Source: Wocania ichthyoenteri Th78 (lineage in GTDB: Bacteria > Bacteroidota > Bacteroidia > Flavobacteriales > Flavobacteriaceae). From it: 64,000 nt of DNA. The position numbers and the translations under genes are program-made. Below the pieces are notes generated by a model, which was not told where the DNA came from, searched no databases, and saw nothing but the letters and a program-made list of their open reading frames with translations. Location of the stretch: NCBI RefSeq assembly GCF_000789235.1, contig NZ_KN525716.1, positions 1,403,674 through 1,467,673 of the forward strand, in the 5' to 3' direction. Positions 24,448 through 33,373 of this stretch are shown piece by piece (the first letter of the stretch is position 1; every line of letters begins with the position of its first letter).

Positions 24448-25247
24448 AAAAAATTTGTGTTTTATTACTTCCTCAGTTCAGGAACAACTTTATAAACAGC
24501 ATCTCCATGTACTCCTGTAAAATATTTTTTACCCATTTCACCCATTTCTTTTTTAGCTTCTTCATCGCTCCAATGCGCATCAAATAATTCTCCATCTTTA
24601 TCAAACTTTTTATCTAAGTCTGCTAACGAATCTAAAAAGTAAGCCTCTACAAATTGCGTTTTATCTGAACCATAAGCATGACTCATTGGGTAATAAGCCT
24701 TTACATATTCGTTTTTATGAGTTACATTTTTAGTGTATTCTGCAAACGTATCCATAAACTCTTTATATGAACCATCTTCTGGAAAAGCAAAATGGCTAGT
24801 TCGTAAATACACAATCATGTCTTTTTTTGGTTCTTCAGATAAACTCTTCGCATGTGGCATGGTGGCATAAATCTCATCAGAATGAAAAGGCGAATAATAA
24901 TTTGCTTGCTTGTTAAGGAAGGTTTTTCGTTTATCTTTATCTGGCCATGCGTCTTTAGCTAATTCTGTGTTTCTTTTAGCTGCTAAATCTATAGCATTCC
25001 AATTGGCATATGCCTGTACATAAACTAACTCTCTGTTGTCTGATGTAATTTGGTGTAAATAAAAGCCTGCTGCCATAACATGTTCATTCTTTTTAGTAAC
25101 TTTATCCATATATTCCTTTTCTACTGCCTTCCATTCTTCCATTTTAAAATCTTCTAAATCCATATTCCAGTGCATGACTGTCATGGTTACGTACTCAGGT
25201 CCTTGCTGAGCTTCTTCTTGAGCAATAATTGTTGTTGTGTTTAACAA

Positions 25248-26254
25248 CCTGAGTTCGATTAATATTTAGGCATTTTTTATTAGTGAAAAAGATAGATTTT
25301 CAGTAAATTAAAGTTCTGATTTTCAATTTATTAATCTAAAAATCTATCTATGATAATCTACTCTAAAATTACTGAAATTTTCTGTCTTGTTGATGAATTT
25401 TGTAAAGAATATGACCAAATAGTCGATAAACATCTTTTGGGAAATCCTCCAAAACGTCCATCTGTTATGTCAAATAGCGAGGTGATCACTATTACCATTT
25501 TGTTTCAGCTCAGTGGTTTTAGAACCTTTAAGCACTTCTACATTTATTACCTGCAAAAGCATATGCGAGATGATTTTCCAGCTACAGTTTCATACAATAG
25601 ATTTACAGAACTCATGCAGCAAAATCTCATGCCAATGACTTTGTTTTTAAAGACGTGCTGTTTAGGCGATTCTACTGGTATTTCTTTTGTGGATTCTACG
25701 CCTGTTAGAGTTTGTAAACCTAAACGAATCAAGAACAACAAAGTATTCAAAGGCATTGCAACTACCGGGAAATCCACTATGGGATGGTTCCATGGCTTTA
25801 AATTGCACATCGTTATAAATGATAAAGGCGAGATTCTAAACTTTACAATAACCCAAGCTAATGTTGATGATAGAACGCCACTAAAAAAGAAGTCTTTTTT
25901 AGATAAAATTTATGGTAAATTATACGCAGACAAAGGTTATGTCGGAAAAGATTTAATGCAATTGCTTTTTGCCGATGGATTGCATTTAATTACGCATATC
26001 AAAAACAATATGAAAAATTATTTAATGACAATGAGTGATAAAATTTTACTCAGAAAACGTTCTGTTATTGAAACGGTAAATGATGAACTCAAAAATATTT
26101 GTCAAATTGAACACTCTAGACATAGAAGCTTTACTAATTTCTTATCAAATATAGTTGCAGGCCTTATCGCATATAGCTTTTTGCCTAAGAAACCTTCTAT
26201 AAAATATCAGACTGTAAAGTCTAATCAGTTGACTCTTTATTAATCGAACTCAGG
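25248..26254 (+). mobile_element. Intact IS982-family insertion sequence
   Basis: The element is 1007 bp, bounded by perfect 17-bp terminal inverted repeats CCTGAGTTCGATTAATA at 25248-25264 and 26238-26254. The outer two bases on each side (AA and TT) could extend the repeats to 19 bp. Flanks are TTAACAA on the left and TTAACAG on the right, giving either a 7-bp duplication with one mismatch, or a perfect 3-bp AAC duplication if the longer repeats are used. It carries one complete transposase gene. Identical ends and an open transposase suggest recent insertion. Confidence 0.92.
25350..26243 (+). CDS. IS982-family transposase
   Basis: The 297-residue DDE transposase has the family signature [13 protein letters not shown] with Asp115, then [20 protein letters not shown], Asp194 in LYADKGYVG and Glu241 in [13 protein letters not shown]. 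All three catalytic acids are present and the frame is uninterrupted. The stop codon lies inside the right terminal repeat. It occupies nearly the entire element and has its own upstream 100 bases that may hold a promoter. Confidence 0.95.
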   Translation: MIIYSKITEIFCLVDEFCKEYDQIVDKHLLGNPPKRPSVMSNSEVITITILFQLSGFRTFKHFYIYYLQKHMRDDFPATVSYNRFTELMQQNLMPMTLFLKTCCLGDSTGISFVDSTPVRVCKPKRIKNNKVFKGIATTGKSTMGWFHGFKLHIVINDKGEILNFTITQANVDDRTPLKKKSFLDKIYGKLYADKGYVGKDLMQLLFADGLHLITHIKNNMKNYLMTMSDKILLRKRSVIETVNDELKNICQIEHSRHRSFTNFLSNIVAGLIAYSFLPKKPSIKYQTVKSNQLTLY

Positions 26255-26472
26255 TTAACAGCAAAAATGTAATTACAATTGCTGAAAATAATCGGTTGGT
26301 TGTTTTCATAATCTGTTAAAAATTAAAGTTAATATATTGGTTTAATAAATACTACTTTTAAGATTTAAGGGCTAATGATTATGCTATAAATAATTTAGGA
26401 ATTGAGAGATTATTTTTTGATGAATGAAGTTAAATATACAAAATATTTATTTGAATATTAACTTAATAGAGT

Positions 26473-26832
26473 TTATAATTGCTCTCGTAGTTTTTTAGGC
26501 AGGGTTTTCACAACCATATCATAAGAATGGTTGATAAGCTCCAAAACAAGTTTTGTTTCTAATTCACCTTCATCAATATATAAGGTGTTCCAGTGTTTTT
26601 TACTCATGTGATATCCTGGGCGAATGCTACTATATTCTGCTCGTAATTCTTCTGAATAGTCTGGATCTGCTTTTAAATTTACAGCTGCTTCACCTTTTTC
26701 CCAACTATCTAATCCTGTAAGCACAAACATTTTTCCTAGTACTTTAAATACCAAAACGTTTTCGTCAAAAGGAAATCCTTCAGAGGTACCTTTTTTACTT
26801 AAACAATATTCTCGGAGTTGTTCTATATTCAT
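26473..26832 (-). CDS. MmcQ/YjbR-family protein
   Basis: The 119-residue protein matches the MmcQ/YjbR family: an N-terminal IEQLREYCLSKKGTSEGFPFDENVLVFKVLGKMF, then VNLKADPDYSEELRAEYSSIRPGYHMSKKHWNTLY, and a C-terminal helix with NHSYDMVVKTLPKKLREQ. The fold is CyaY-like and DNA binding has been proposed for it. Expression is likely together with the genes upstream, from which it is separated by a short palindromic repeat. Confidence 0.9.
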   Translation of the reverse strand: MNIEQLREYCLSKKGTSEGFPFDENVLVFKVLGKMFVLTGLDSWEKGEAAVNLKADPDYSEELRAEYSSIRPGYHMSKKHWNTLYIDEGELETKLVLELINHSYDMVVKTLPKKLREQL

Positions 26833-26855
26833 AAAAAATAATATATATTAATAAT

Positions 26856-26880
26856 GGATTTCTGCCTTCTCAGGAATGAC
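26856..26880 (+). repeat. Short palindromic repeat, copy with TTCTGCCTTCTCAGGAA core
   Basis: GGATTTCTGCCTTCTCAGGAATGAC is a degenerate copy of the repeat type seen at 21697 and 29928. It fills most of the gap between two genes of the same strand and could act as a transcript-stabilising or attenuating hairpin. Confidence 0.55.
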
Positions 26881-26885
26881 AAAAA

Positions 26886-27287
26886 TTATTTTAAAAGTCG
26901 TTCCATTACTTTTTCTGGATGTTTTAAGTCTGTATATCCAAATTGTTTATATAGCTTATGAGCATCAGACGTTTTAAGCATCCATACTTTACACGATTGT
27001 AATTTGGGTTCTTCATTAATTGCTTTCATTAGTTGTTTTGAATAACCTTTGCCTCTATATTCAGGAAGTATAAATACATCCATTACATAAGCAAAAACAA
27101 CATAATCTGTAGCTACTCTTGCGAAACCAATTTGCTTTTCCTCTATATAAACCCCAAAACAAAAGCTATGCGCTATTGATGCTTTTATTTCTTCAATAGT
27201 TCTTCCTTTTGCCCAATACGTTGTAGTTAAAAATCGATGAATGACATCAATTTGAAGCTTGTTTTTATCTGTAGATATATTAATCAT
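26886..27287 (-). CDS. GNAT-family N-acetyltransferase
   Basis: The 133-residue protein has the short GNAT layout: IDVIHRFLTTTYWAKGRT at the N-terminus, IGFARVATDYVVFAYVMDVFILPEYRGKGYSKQLMKAI with the acetyl-CoA loop RGKGYS, and a closing MLKTSDAHKLYKQFGY. The residues TYWAKGRTIEEIK are typical of a group of small stand-alone acetyltransferases of unknown substrate. Its start codon overlaps the stop of the upstream DUF4230 gene by one base, indicating translational coupling. Confidence 0.9.
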   Translation of the reverse strand: MINISTDKNKLQIDVIHRFLTTTYWAKGRTIEEIKASIAHSFCFGVYIEEKQIGFARVATDYVVFAYVMDVFILPEYRGKGYSKQLMKAINEEPKLQSCKVWMLKTSDAHKLYKQFGYTDLKHPEKVMERLLK

Positions 27288-27895
27288 TATTGCAGCTTCT
27301 TTGTTTTACCTTCTTCAATTTTTAATGCTGAATAGTCCAATTTCCAGCCAATAGTTTCAACAATGGTTTCCATAAGCAAAATAGTTTCTAAGGCTTCTTT
27401 TTGAGCGACTTGAATGAGTCCGCTTTCTGGAATTTTATCTTTAATGTGTTGCTTTGCTTCTGTATGTAAATCGGTTAAATCGTTTGCCTCAAACCTATTA
27501 AAGTAGCCATCGGTTTTATCATAATAATTCAAATTGGTTTCAATAGACAATACTTCGGGTTGCGGAAAATGTTCTAATATTATTTTCTTATTACCATTAT
27601 CTGATTTAAGTTGAATCTTAGCCAAATCGTAACCCACATAAGCTTTAGCATTAATAACTACCAATGCCTTCTTTTTACTAGAAATAAGTTTCAGGAAACG
27701 TTGTTTTACATCTTCATAATGATAAATTTCGGCAAAATCACCTTCAACAGTTATGAATTTACAAACCGTTTTAATTTTATCTAAAAGCAATACAGATTGC
27801 GAATTAACCAATTGTTTTTTCTTAAGAGATTTTAAGTAAGTAACAACACCTAAGCTAACCAAAACACCAATAATGATTCCTAAAAATGATTCCAT
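27287..27895 (-). CDS. DUF4230 membrane-anchored protein
   Basis: The 202-residue protein has one N-terminal membrane helix (FLGIIIGVLVSLGVVTYL) and a soluble DUF4230 domain with the recurrent pattern VCKFITVEGDFAEIYHYED and KALVVINAKAYVGYDLAKI. Function is unknown; the fold probably faces the periplasm. The gene directly abuts the cyclase stop upstream and overlaps the GNAT gene downstream by one base, so three proteins come from one compact operon. Confidence 0.87.
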   Translation of the reverse strand: MESFLGIIIGVLVSLGVVTYLKSLKKKQLVNSQSVLLLDKIKTVCKFITVEGDFAEIYHYEDVKQRFLKLISSKKKALVVINAKAYVGYDLAKIQLKSDNGNKKIILEHFPQPEVLSIETNLNYYDKTDGYFNRFEANDLTDLHTEAKQHIKDKIPESGLIQVAQKEALETILLMETIVETIGWKLDYSALKIEEGKTKKLQ

Positions 27896-28645
27896 TTACT
27901 CAATAATTTTATATAAAATAGGTTTGCTTGGTGTTGCATCATTCTCGAAAGGGGCAATCATAAGATTCAATAAATATTCGCCATCATCAACAGAGTTGGG
28001 CACATAAATAAATTCTGTAATAGTGGCATCCATTCTAAGTTTTCCTTTGGTATTCCAAAAGGCATTATGAACCAACAATTTTCCATCATCCTTCTCTTTA
28101 TCTACCGATGGCAAATCTATTAATAAGTGTTTAATGCCCTTTTCTATCAAATAAGTAGCGACTTCTTCTAATAAAAAAGGTGGGTTTGTATTAGAATATC
28201 GTTTGCTTTTTTTCTCCAATAAATTTGGCAAAGTCCTAATAATAATAGCATCTCTTTTTTTATTTCTTAAAGCTGTTTTAATCTGTTTTTTAGATATAAA
28301 AAAATCATCCCCATCGTTTTCTGGTGCAACGGTAACAACTTCTGCCACAAAAAAATAATGCTTTAAATTTTTGTTTACAGAATGTATTTCTTTTGTGATA
28401 TGCCCAACACATTCGGTATGTGTTATATGCGAATGAGGGTTAAAATGGATACTGTTAAAATTGACAACGGCACCTTCTGAAACTTTAATTACCTTACCAT
28501 CAGACTCTTCTGGAACAATCTGTGGGTCATCTATATACCAAGCATTTATGTTTTTTTTAGACATATCTATCGCTATAGAAATATCTATAGGTTTAGACAC
28601 ATCAATTTGTATTTTTCTTGAATTGTATTGTATTGTTGCGATCAT
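27896..28645 (-). CDS. Cyclase-family (kynurenine formamidase-like) metal-dependent hydrolase
   Basis: From the ATG at 28643-28645 the product is 249 residues; an in-frame TTG six bases upstream is less likely. It belongs to the cyclase/KFase family: KPIDISIAI at the start, the metal segment NPHSHITHTECVGHI in place of the usual H-x-G-T-H-x-D, and a late HNAFWNTKGKLRMDATITEFIYVP. The aspartate of the canonical HxGTHxD is replaced by Glu or is shifted, so its substrate is uncertain. The gene ends next to the DUF4230 start and begins 12 bases after the HemW stop. Confidence 0.78.
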   Translation of the reverse strand: MIATIQYNSRKIQIDVSKPIDISIAIDMSKKNINAWYIDDPQIVPEESDGKVIKVSEGAVVNFNSIHFNPHSHITHTECVGHITKEIHSVNKNLKHYFFVAEVVTVAPENDGDDFFISKKQIKTALRNKKRDAIIIRTLPNLLEKKSKRYSNTNPPFLLEEVATYLIEKGIKHLLIDLPSVDKEKDDGKLLVHNAFWNTKGKLRMDATITEFIYVPNSVDDGEYLLNLMIAPFENDATPSKPILYKIIE

Positions 28646-28657
28646 ATTCAAATATAA

Positions 28658-29842
28658 TCAAATCATAAATAAATCGGCAGCAATACCATCAACTAAAAAT
28701 TTTCCTTTTTGAGTTGTTGTTATTCTAATGTCATTACAAGGAGTCTCCGACGAAGTAATCTTTTCAAATAAAACAGATTGACGCACTTCGTTCTCAATGA
28801 CAAGTAATTTTTTTTTTATAAATTTTTCAGAAGTCTTCTTTAAATGAGTTAAATATTCTTTACCAAAATCGGTTTCAACTTTATATAAAGAAACACCCCA
28901 AATGGTACGTAAACCTGTCATAATATATTCGTTATATTGGTCTTTTACAGAAAGTGTTTCAACCGTATTTGGAAGTTTATTATTTTGAATAGACTGAATG
29001 TATTTTGAATTATTTGATACATTCCAACTACGCCGTGTTTTACTAAATGAATGTGCCGAAGGTCCAATACCTATATATGGTTTTCCTTGCCAATAACTGG
29101 TATTGTGCTTTGAAAAACAGTTAGGTTTACCAAAATTAGAAATCTCGTAATGTACAAAACCTTGTTCGTTTGTTTTTTCTACTAAGTGATTAAAATGCTG
29201 TAATGCTAAATTCTCATCAATGGGCGGATAGGTTCCTTTTTTTATAAATGAATCTAATGCCGTTTTTGGCTCGACCGTTAAAGCATAACTTGAAATATGA
29301 TTGACACCGAAACCAAAAGCTATTTCTAAATTTTCGTTCCATTTTTCTAAACTCATATTGGGAATGCCGTAAATTAAATCGATGGTTATATTATCGAAGT
29401 GTTTAGTTGCTTCTTGCAAACATGTTTTGGCTTCATGGGCGTTATGAGCGCGATTCATTTGTTTTAAATCATCTTCAAAAAACGATTGAATACCGATGCT
29501 TAAGCGGTTGATTTGTGTATTTGTTAATTCGTTTATTCGTTTATTCGAAAGGTCGTCTGGATTGGCTTCTAATGTTATTTCTGGGTTTTCAATTACTGAA
29601 TAATTCTTGTAAACCGAATCAATCAATAATTGCAATTCGTCAATGGACAATAAGCTTGGTGTTCCGCCACCAAAATAAACGGTTTCAATGGATTGATTTT
29701 TGAGTTCCTCTTTTCGTAATTCTAACTCTTTTACTAGTGCTTGAATCAATTCATCTTTCTTTTTTAAAGAGGTTGAAAAATGAAAGTCGCAATAAAAACA
29801 TGCTTGTTTGCAAAATGGGACGTGGATGTAGATGGCGCTCAT
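28658..29842 (-). CDS. hemW: Radical SAM heme chaperone HemW
   Basis: The 394-residue protein opens with IYIHVPFCKQACFYCDFHF, containing the C-x3-C-x2-C cluster ligands at residues 11, 15 and 18 with the extra aromatic-Cys-Asp typical of HemW rather than coproporphyrinogen dehydrogenase HemN. It continues with YFGGGTPSLL, TLEANPDDL, RLSIGIQSFF and a C-terminal HemN-like domain with GLRTIWGVSL. HemW delivers heme to respiratory proteins. Length and motif order are normal. It starts the small operon with the cyclase, DUF4230 and GNAT genes. Confidence 0.93.
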   Translation of the reverse strand: MSAIYIHVPFCKQACFYCDFHFSTSLKKKDELIQALVKELELRKEELKNQSIETVYFGGGTPSLLSIDELQLLIDSVYKNYSVIENPEITLEANPDDLSNKRINELTNTQINRLSIGIQSFFEDDLKQMNRAHNAHEAKTCLQEATKHFDNITIDLIYGIPNMSLEKWNENLEIAFGFGVNHISSYALTVEPKTALDSFIKKGTYPPIDENLALQHFNHLVEKTNEQGFVHYEISNFGKPNCFSKHNTSYWQGKPYIGIGPSAHSFSKTRRSWNVSNNSKYIQSIQNNKLPNTVETLSVKDQYNEYIMTGLRTIWGVSLYKVETDFGKEYLTHLKKTSEKFIKKKLLVIENEVRQSVLFEKITSSETPCNDIRITTTQKGKFLVDGIAADLFMI

Positions 29843-29927
29843 TTAGTTTACAGTATTCAGTTGCAGTTTGCAGTCAGTTAAAAATTCCATATTATATTTA
29901 GTAAATCATATTAATAACTTAGAAATA

Positions 29928-29951
29928 GATCCCTGCCTACGAAGGCATGAC
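29928..29951 (+). repeat. Short palindromic repeat, copy with CCTGCCTACGAAGGCA core
   Basis: GATCCCTGCCTACGAAGGCATGAC is another degenerate copy of the same repeat type, in the same orientation as those at 21697 and 26856. It lies in the gap between ruvC and hemW on the minus strand. Confidence 0.5.
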
Positions 29952-29978
29952 AACTAAACGACTTAACAGATAAACAAA

Positions 29979-30536
29979 TCAACTTTTTTTTACTCTTCCT
30001 TCGTTCTGCTTTACAAAAGCACTCCAGCCCGAATAACTTTTACCAACAGTAATTTTACCAGAGTTATAAAAATGGCAAACGGCAGCCGCTAAACCATCAG
30101 TCGCATCCAAATTCTTAGGCAACGTTTTTAATCCCAACAAACTTTGAAGCATTTTGGCTACTTGTTCTTTACTGGCATTTCCATTACCAGTAATGGCCAT
30201 TTTTATTTTTTTAGGCAAATATTCTGTAATAGGTATTTCCCTACTTAAACCTGCTGCCATTGCCACACCTTGAGCCCTACCTAACTTAAGCATACTTTGC
30301 ACATTTTTACCAAAAAACGGTGCTTCAATTGCTATTTCGTCTGGGTTATGGGTATCTATAAGCTCTATAGTGCGTTCAAAAATAAGTTTCAACTTTAAAT
30401 AATGATCGCTATATTTTTTTAAATCGAGCTCATTAAGCTGCATAAACTCCATGTTTTTTCCAACTACTTTTATAAGTCCGAAACCCATAATAGTTGTTCC
30501 TGGGTCAATGCCTAAAATAATTCTTTCTTTACTCAT
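29979..30536 (-). CDS. ruvC: Crossover junction endodeoxyribonuclease RuvC
   Basis: The 185-residue protein resolves Holliday junctions with RuvAB. It shows the RNase H-like core: [15 protein letters not shown] with catalytic Asp11, [25 protein letters not shown] with the second acidic residue, and the C-terminal [17 protein letters not shown] with the last aspartates. Length is normal for the family. The start overlaps the stop of the outer-membrane protein gene by one base (TAATG), so they are translationally coupled. Confidence 0.95.
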   Translation of the reverse strand: MSKERIILGIDPGTTIMGFGLIKVVGKNMEFMQLNELDLKKYSDHYLKLKLIFERTIELIDTHNPDEIAIEAPFFGKNVQSMLKLGRAQGVAMAAGLSREIPITEYLPKKIKMAITGNGNASKEQVAKMLQSLLGLKTLPKNLDATDGLAAAVCHFYNSGKITVGKSYSGWSAFVKQNEGRVKKS

Positions 30537-31165
30537 TAATCACAATATTGACAACCACTAAGCGAAATAGAAGCGCCAATAGTTAATGTTAATAGATTTC
30601 CGTTAAACGATCCAAATCCATCCGAAATAGAATTAAAATCTTTACCAAATCCTAGTATATAAGAGGCATCAAAATACACCGAAAGTTTATCAGAAACACC
30701 ATAATGAAACTCAATGCCTGCCATCGCATTTAAAAATGAGGTATCATTCTGAGTATAATTACCTAAAGGTTTAATAGTTGTTAACCCTGGACCAGCATGA
30801 ACAAATGTAGCTATACGCTGTGGCAAAAAGCCAAACACACTTGTTGCATTATAAACCAATTGAGCATTGAGTCTTGTGTAATTAATTTTAAATTCTGGTG
30901 TGTTATTCAAATTTGAAAAACGGTTATAACCAAAATCTAATTTTGCCCCCAACTTAGGCTTAAACATATACTGAATTCCTAAATTAATACTCGGAAAATT
31001 TACAGATTTAGCTTCAAAATTAGCAACAAAACCATTTGCCGACGGACTATTAACACCTAACGCAAATTGCGCTTTAATCGTGTTTGTATCACTTTGTGAA
31101 AACACAAAAAAACTAAAACTAGTAAAAAGTATTGAAAATAATATCGGTTTAAATTTAAGAGGCAT
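30536..31165 (-). CDS. Outer-membrane beta-barrel protein
   Basis: The start is taken at ATG 31163-31165 because it gives a clean signal peptide ([21 protein letters not shown]); an upstream start would add 34 unlikely residues and run into the divergent gene's region. The 209-residue protein is rich in alternating polar and hydrophobic beta strands with aromatic ends ([47 protein letters not shown]), like OmpA/OmpW-type barrels without a peptidoglycan domain. No specific function can be given. The two Cys in the C-terminal GCQYCD are odd for this class. Confidence 0.75.
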   Translation of the reverse strand: MPLKFKPILFSILFTSFSFFVFSQSDTNTIKAQFALGVNSPSANGFVANFEAKSVNFPSINLGIQYMFKPKLGAKLDFGYNRFSNLNNTPEFKINYTRLNAQLVYNATSVFGFLPQRIATFVHAGPGLTTIKPLGNYTQNDTSFLNAMAGIEFHYGVSDKLSVYFDASYILGFGKDFNSISDGFGSFNGNLLTLTIGASISLSGCQYCD

Positions 31166-31205
31166 ATAATAATATTGGTTTAATTTGCTGTACCCTTTTA
31201 TAATT

Positions 31206-32174
31206 ATGAATAAAACGTTGCCATACAAAACTAAGCAATTCTTTTTTGTGCTGATTAAATTAAGCATTGTTGTTAGCGCATTTTATTTTATTTATGAAAA
31301 ACTAACAAATAACGATAGTTTACAATTTTCTGTTTTTGCTGATTTTCTATCAAAAAAGAACCTTTTTACACCAAAAAACATCATTTTATTATTTTTTTTA
31401 AGCTTTTTTAACTGGTTTTTAGAAATTTTAAAATGGAAAACCTTAGTATCTTTTGTTAAAAAAATCACTTTTAAAAATGCTCTTGAGCAAAGTTTAGGGG
31501 CGCTAACAGCATCATTATTTACTCCAAATAGAGTTGGTGAATATGGTGCTAAAGCAATGTGCTATCCATCAAATATTAGAAAACGTATCGTACTAATCAA
31601 TCTGTTAAGCAACCTGTTGCAAATGACTGTAACTGTTACTTTAGGTGTTATTGGTTTTTATTTTCTAATAACAACCTATGAGGTGAATTTAGATTATTAC
31701 AAACTAGCAAGCGTATTTGCAATTAGCTTAATGGTCGTGTTTTTAATAGGCTTTGGTATTAAAAAAAGCAAATTATCAATTAAAGGTTTTTCGTTAGAAA
31801 AAGTAAAGCAATTCATTTTAAAATTTCCTAGAGATAAAATCGTGTCTGGGTTTTTATTATCGCTATTACGATACGCTATTTTTTCATTTCAGTTTTACTT
31901 TTTATTACAAATTTTTGATATTAATATCACTTACAGAAGTGCGATGATGATGATTACGTCTATGTATTTATTGGCATCAATAATTCCGTCTATATTTATT
32001 TTCGATGTGGTTATAAAAGGAAGTGTAGCTCTATATTTATTCGCATTAATTGACGTAAACGAGCTTACTATTTTAAGTATCATTACCATTATGTGGCTAT
32101 TTAATTTTGTGCTACCAAGTGTGTTTGGCAGTTTTTATGTCCTTAATTTCAATTTACCAAAAAGCGAAGATTAA
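31206..32174 (+). CDS. Flippase-like (LPG synthase TM region, UPF0104) membrane protein
   Basis: From ATG at 31206 the product is 322 residues with about eight predicted membrane helices. The conserved segment ALEQSLGALTASLFTPNRVGEYGAKAM matches the core of the PF03706 family, in which related proteins move lipids across the membrane. The C-terminal amino-acyl transferase domain of true MprF is absent. The stop is two bases before the glycosyltransferase start, which suggests that the pair makes and handles a glycolipid. The substrate is unknown. Confidence 0.85.
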   Translation: MNKTLPYKTKQFFFVLIKLSIVVSAFYFIYEKLTNNDSLQFSVFADFLSKKNLFTPKNIILLFFLSFFNWFLEILKWKTLVSFVKKITFKNALEQSLGALTASLFTPNRVGEYGAKAMCYPSNIRKRIVLINLLSNLLQMTVTVTLGVIGFYFLITTYEVNLDYYKLASVFAISLMVVFLIGFGIKKSKLSIKGFSLEKVKQFILKFPRDKIVSGFLLSLLRYAIFSFQFYFLLQIFDINITYRSAMMMITSMYLLASIIPSIFIFDVVIKGSVALYLFALIDVNELTILSIITIMWLFNFVLPSVFGSFYVLNFNLPKSED

Positions 32175-32176
32175 TT

Positions 32177-33319
32177 ATGGTTTTAATTAGCATTATTATA
32201 ACACTTCTATATTTGCTTTTAATAGGTAGTTTTATTTTTGGTTTTGATAAAGTATCGACTTTCAAATTGAAAAGCATTGAAGCTAAAACAACATTTTCTA
32301 TAATTATTCCTTTTAGAAATGAAGCTGAAAATCTACCCCATTTGTTAGCTTCAATTAATGCCTTAGAATACCCAAATCATTTATACGAAATTTTTTTTGT
32401 TGATGATGATTCGGTTGATGATTCGGTTAAAATTATTAAAAAAGCTCTCGATACATCCCGACTACAACGAGACACTCGCACGGACATTTCGATTATTAAG
32501 AATGAAAGAACTTCAAATTCCCCAAAAAAAGATGCCATAACAACAGCGGTAAAACAAGCAAAACATAGTTGGATAATTACAACCGATGCCGATTGCACTT
32601 TGCCCAAATATTGGCTGGATAGTTTTGATGAGTTTATTCAAACCACAAACAGTAAATGTATAGTTGCTCCGGTAACTTATGTCTATGAAAATAGCTTGTT
32701 AAATCGCTTTCAATTACTCGATATTTTAAGTTTACAAGGCGCAACCATTGCCGGTTTTGGTATTAAAAAACCTTTTTTATGCAATGGTGCAAATTTTGCA
32801 TATCAAAAAGCATTGTTTTTCGAATTAAACGGATTTGATGGTAATAACAATATAGCAAGTGGCGATGATATTTTCCTGTTAGAAAAAGCTGTTAAAACGT
32901 ATCCCAAAAACGTAAACTATTTAAAATGCGAACAAGCTATTGTAAAAACGAAAGCACAACCAACTTGGAACACATTAAAAGAACAACGCATAAGATGGGC
33001 AGCTAAAACAAGTGCTTACAATAATGGATTTGGCAAACTAATAGGTTTCGTTGTTTTAGTAATGAATGCTTTAATCATTTCGCTTTTACTGCTATGCATA
33101 TTAAGCATATTCAATATTAAAATTTTTATTTATATTTTAATTATTAAGTTTAATATCGATTTCTTTTTAATCTATAAATCGGCATTATTCTTTAATCAAA
33201 AACACATTTTAAGAACTTACATTTTCGGATTTCTAATATATCCTTTTTTTAGTGTTTACATTGCTGTTACTTCTACCTTTAAAGGTTATAAATGGAAAGG
33301 TCGAAATTTTGAAAAATAA
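32177..33319 (+). CDS. Membrane-bound family 2 glycosyltransferase
   Basis: The 380-residue protein has an N-terminal membrane helix and a GT-A domain: TFSIIIPFRNEAENLPHLL, the nucleotide-sugar site EIFFVDDDSVDDSV, the second acidic motif WIITTDADCTL, and the acceptor-site EQRIRWAAKT (the Q-x-x-R-W motif of processive or membrane GT2 enzymes). Two further helices close the C-terminus. Coupled by position to the flippase-like gene. The acceptor may be a lipid; nothing in the sequence tells which sugar is used. Confidence 0.88.
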   Translation: MVLISIIITLLYLLLIGSFIFGFDKVSTFKLKSIEAKTTFSIIIPFRNEAENLPHLLASINALEYPNHLYEIFFVDDDSVDDSVKIIKKALDTSRLQRDTRTDISIIKNERTSNSPKKDAITTAVKQAKHSWIITTDADCTLPKYWLDSFDEFIQTTNSKCIVAPVTYVYENSLLNRFQLLDILSLQGATIAGFGIKKPFLCNGANFAYQKALFFELNGFDGNNNIASGDDIFLLEKAVKTYPKNVNYLKCEQAIVKTKAQPTWNTLKEQRIRWAAKTSAYNNGFGKLIGFVVLVMNALIISLLLLCILSIFNIKIFIYILIIKFNIDFFLIYKSALFFNQKHILRTYIFGFLIYPFFSVYIAVTSTFKGYKWKGRNFEK

Positions 33320-33373
33320 ATGGAATTGATTTATTTTTAGTAGCTTTACATAGAACCCAATATCTTAAAAATC

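Larger units (their letters stand above)
24465..26309 (-). pseudogene. Exported two-repeat protein gene split by IS982 element
   Basis: The 3' part (24465-25247) encodes 258 residues and the 5' part (26255-26309) encodes MKTTNRLFSAIVITFLLL. Removing the IS and one target copy rejoins them in frame as ...TFLLL-NTTTIIAQEEAQ, a complete signal peptide followed by the mature protein, 276 residues in all. The mature part holds two similar halves: each has an 'E-Y-x-x-x-V-x-x-K-N-E' helix, a stretch of strands ending in an aromatic, and a Y-A-T-M-P or Y-K-V-V-P ending. This resembles tandem alpha/beta-barrel (NIPSNAP/EthD-like) halves, but I do not recognise the family. As it stands the gene is inactive. 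Confidence 0.85.
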
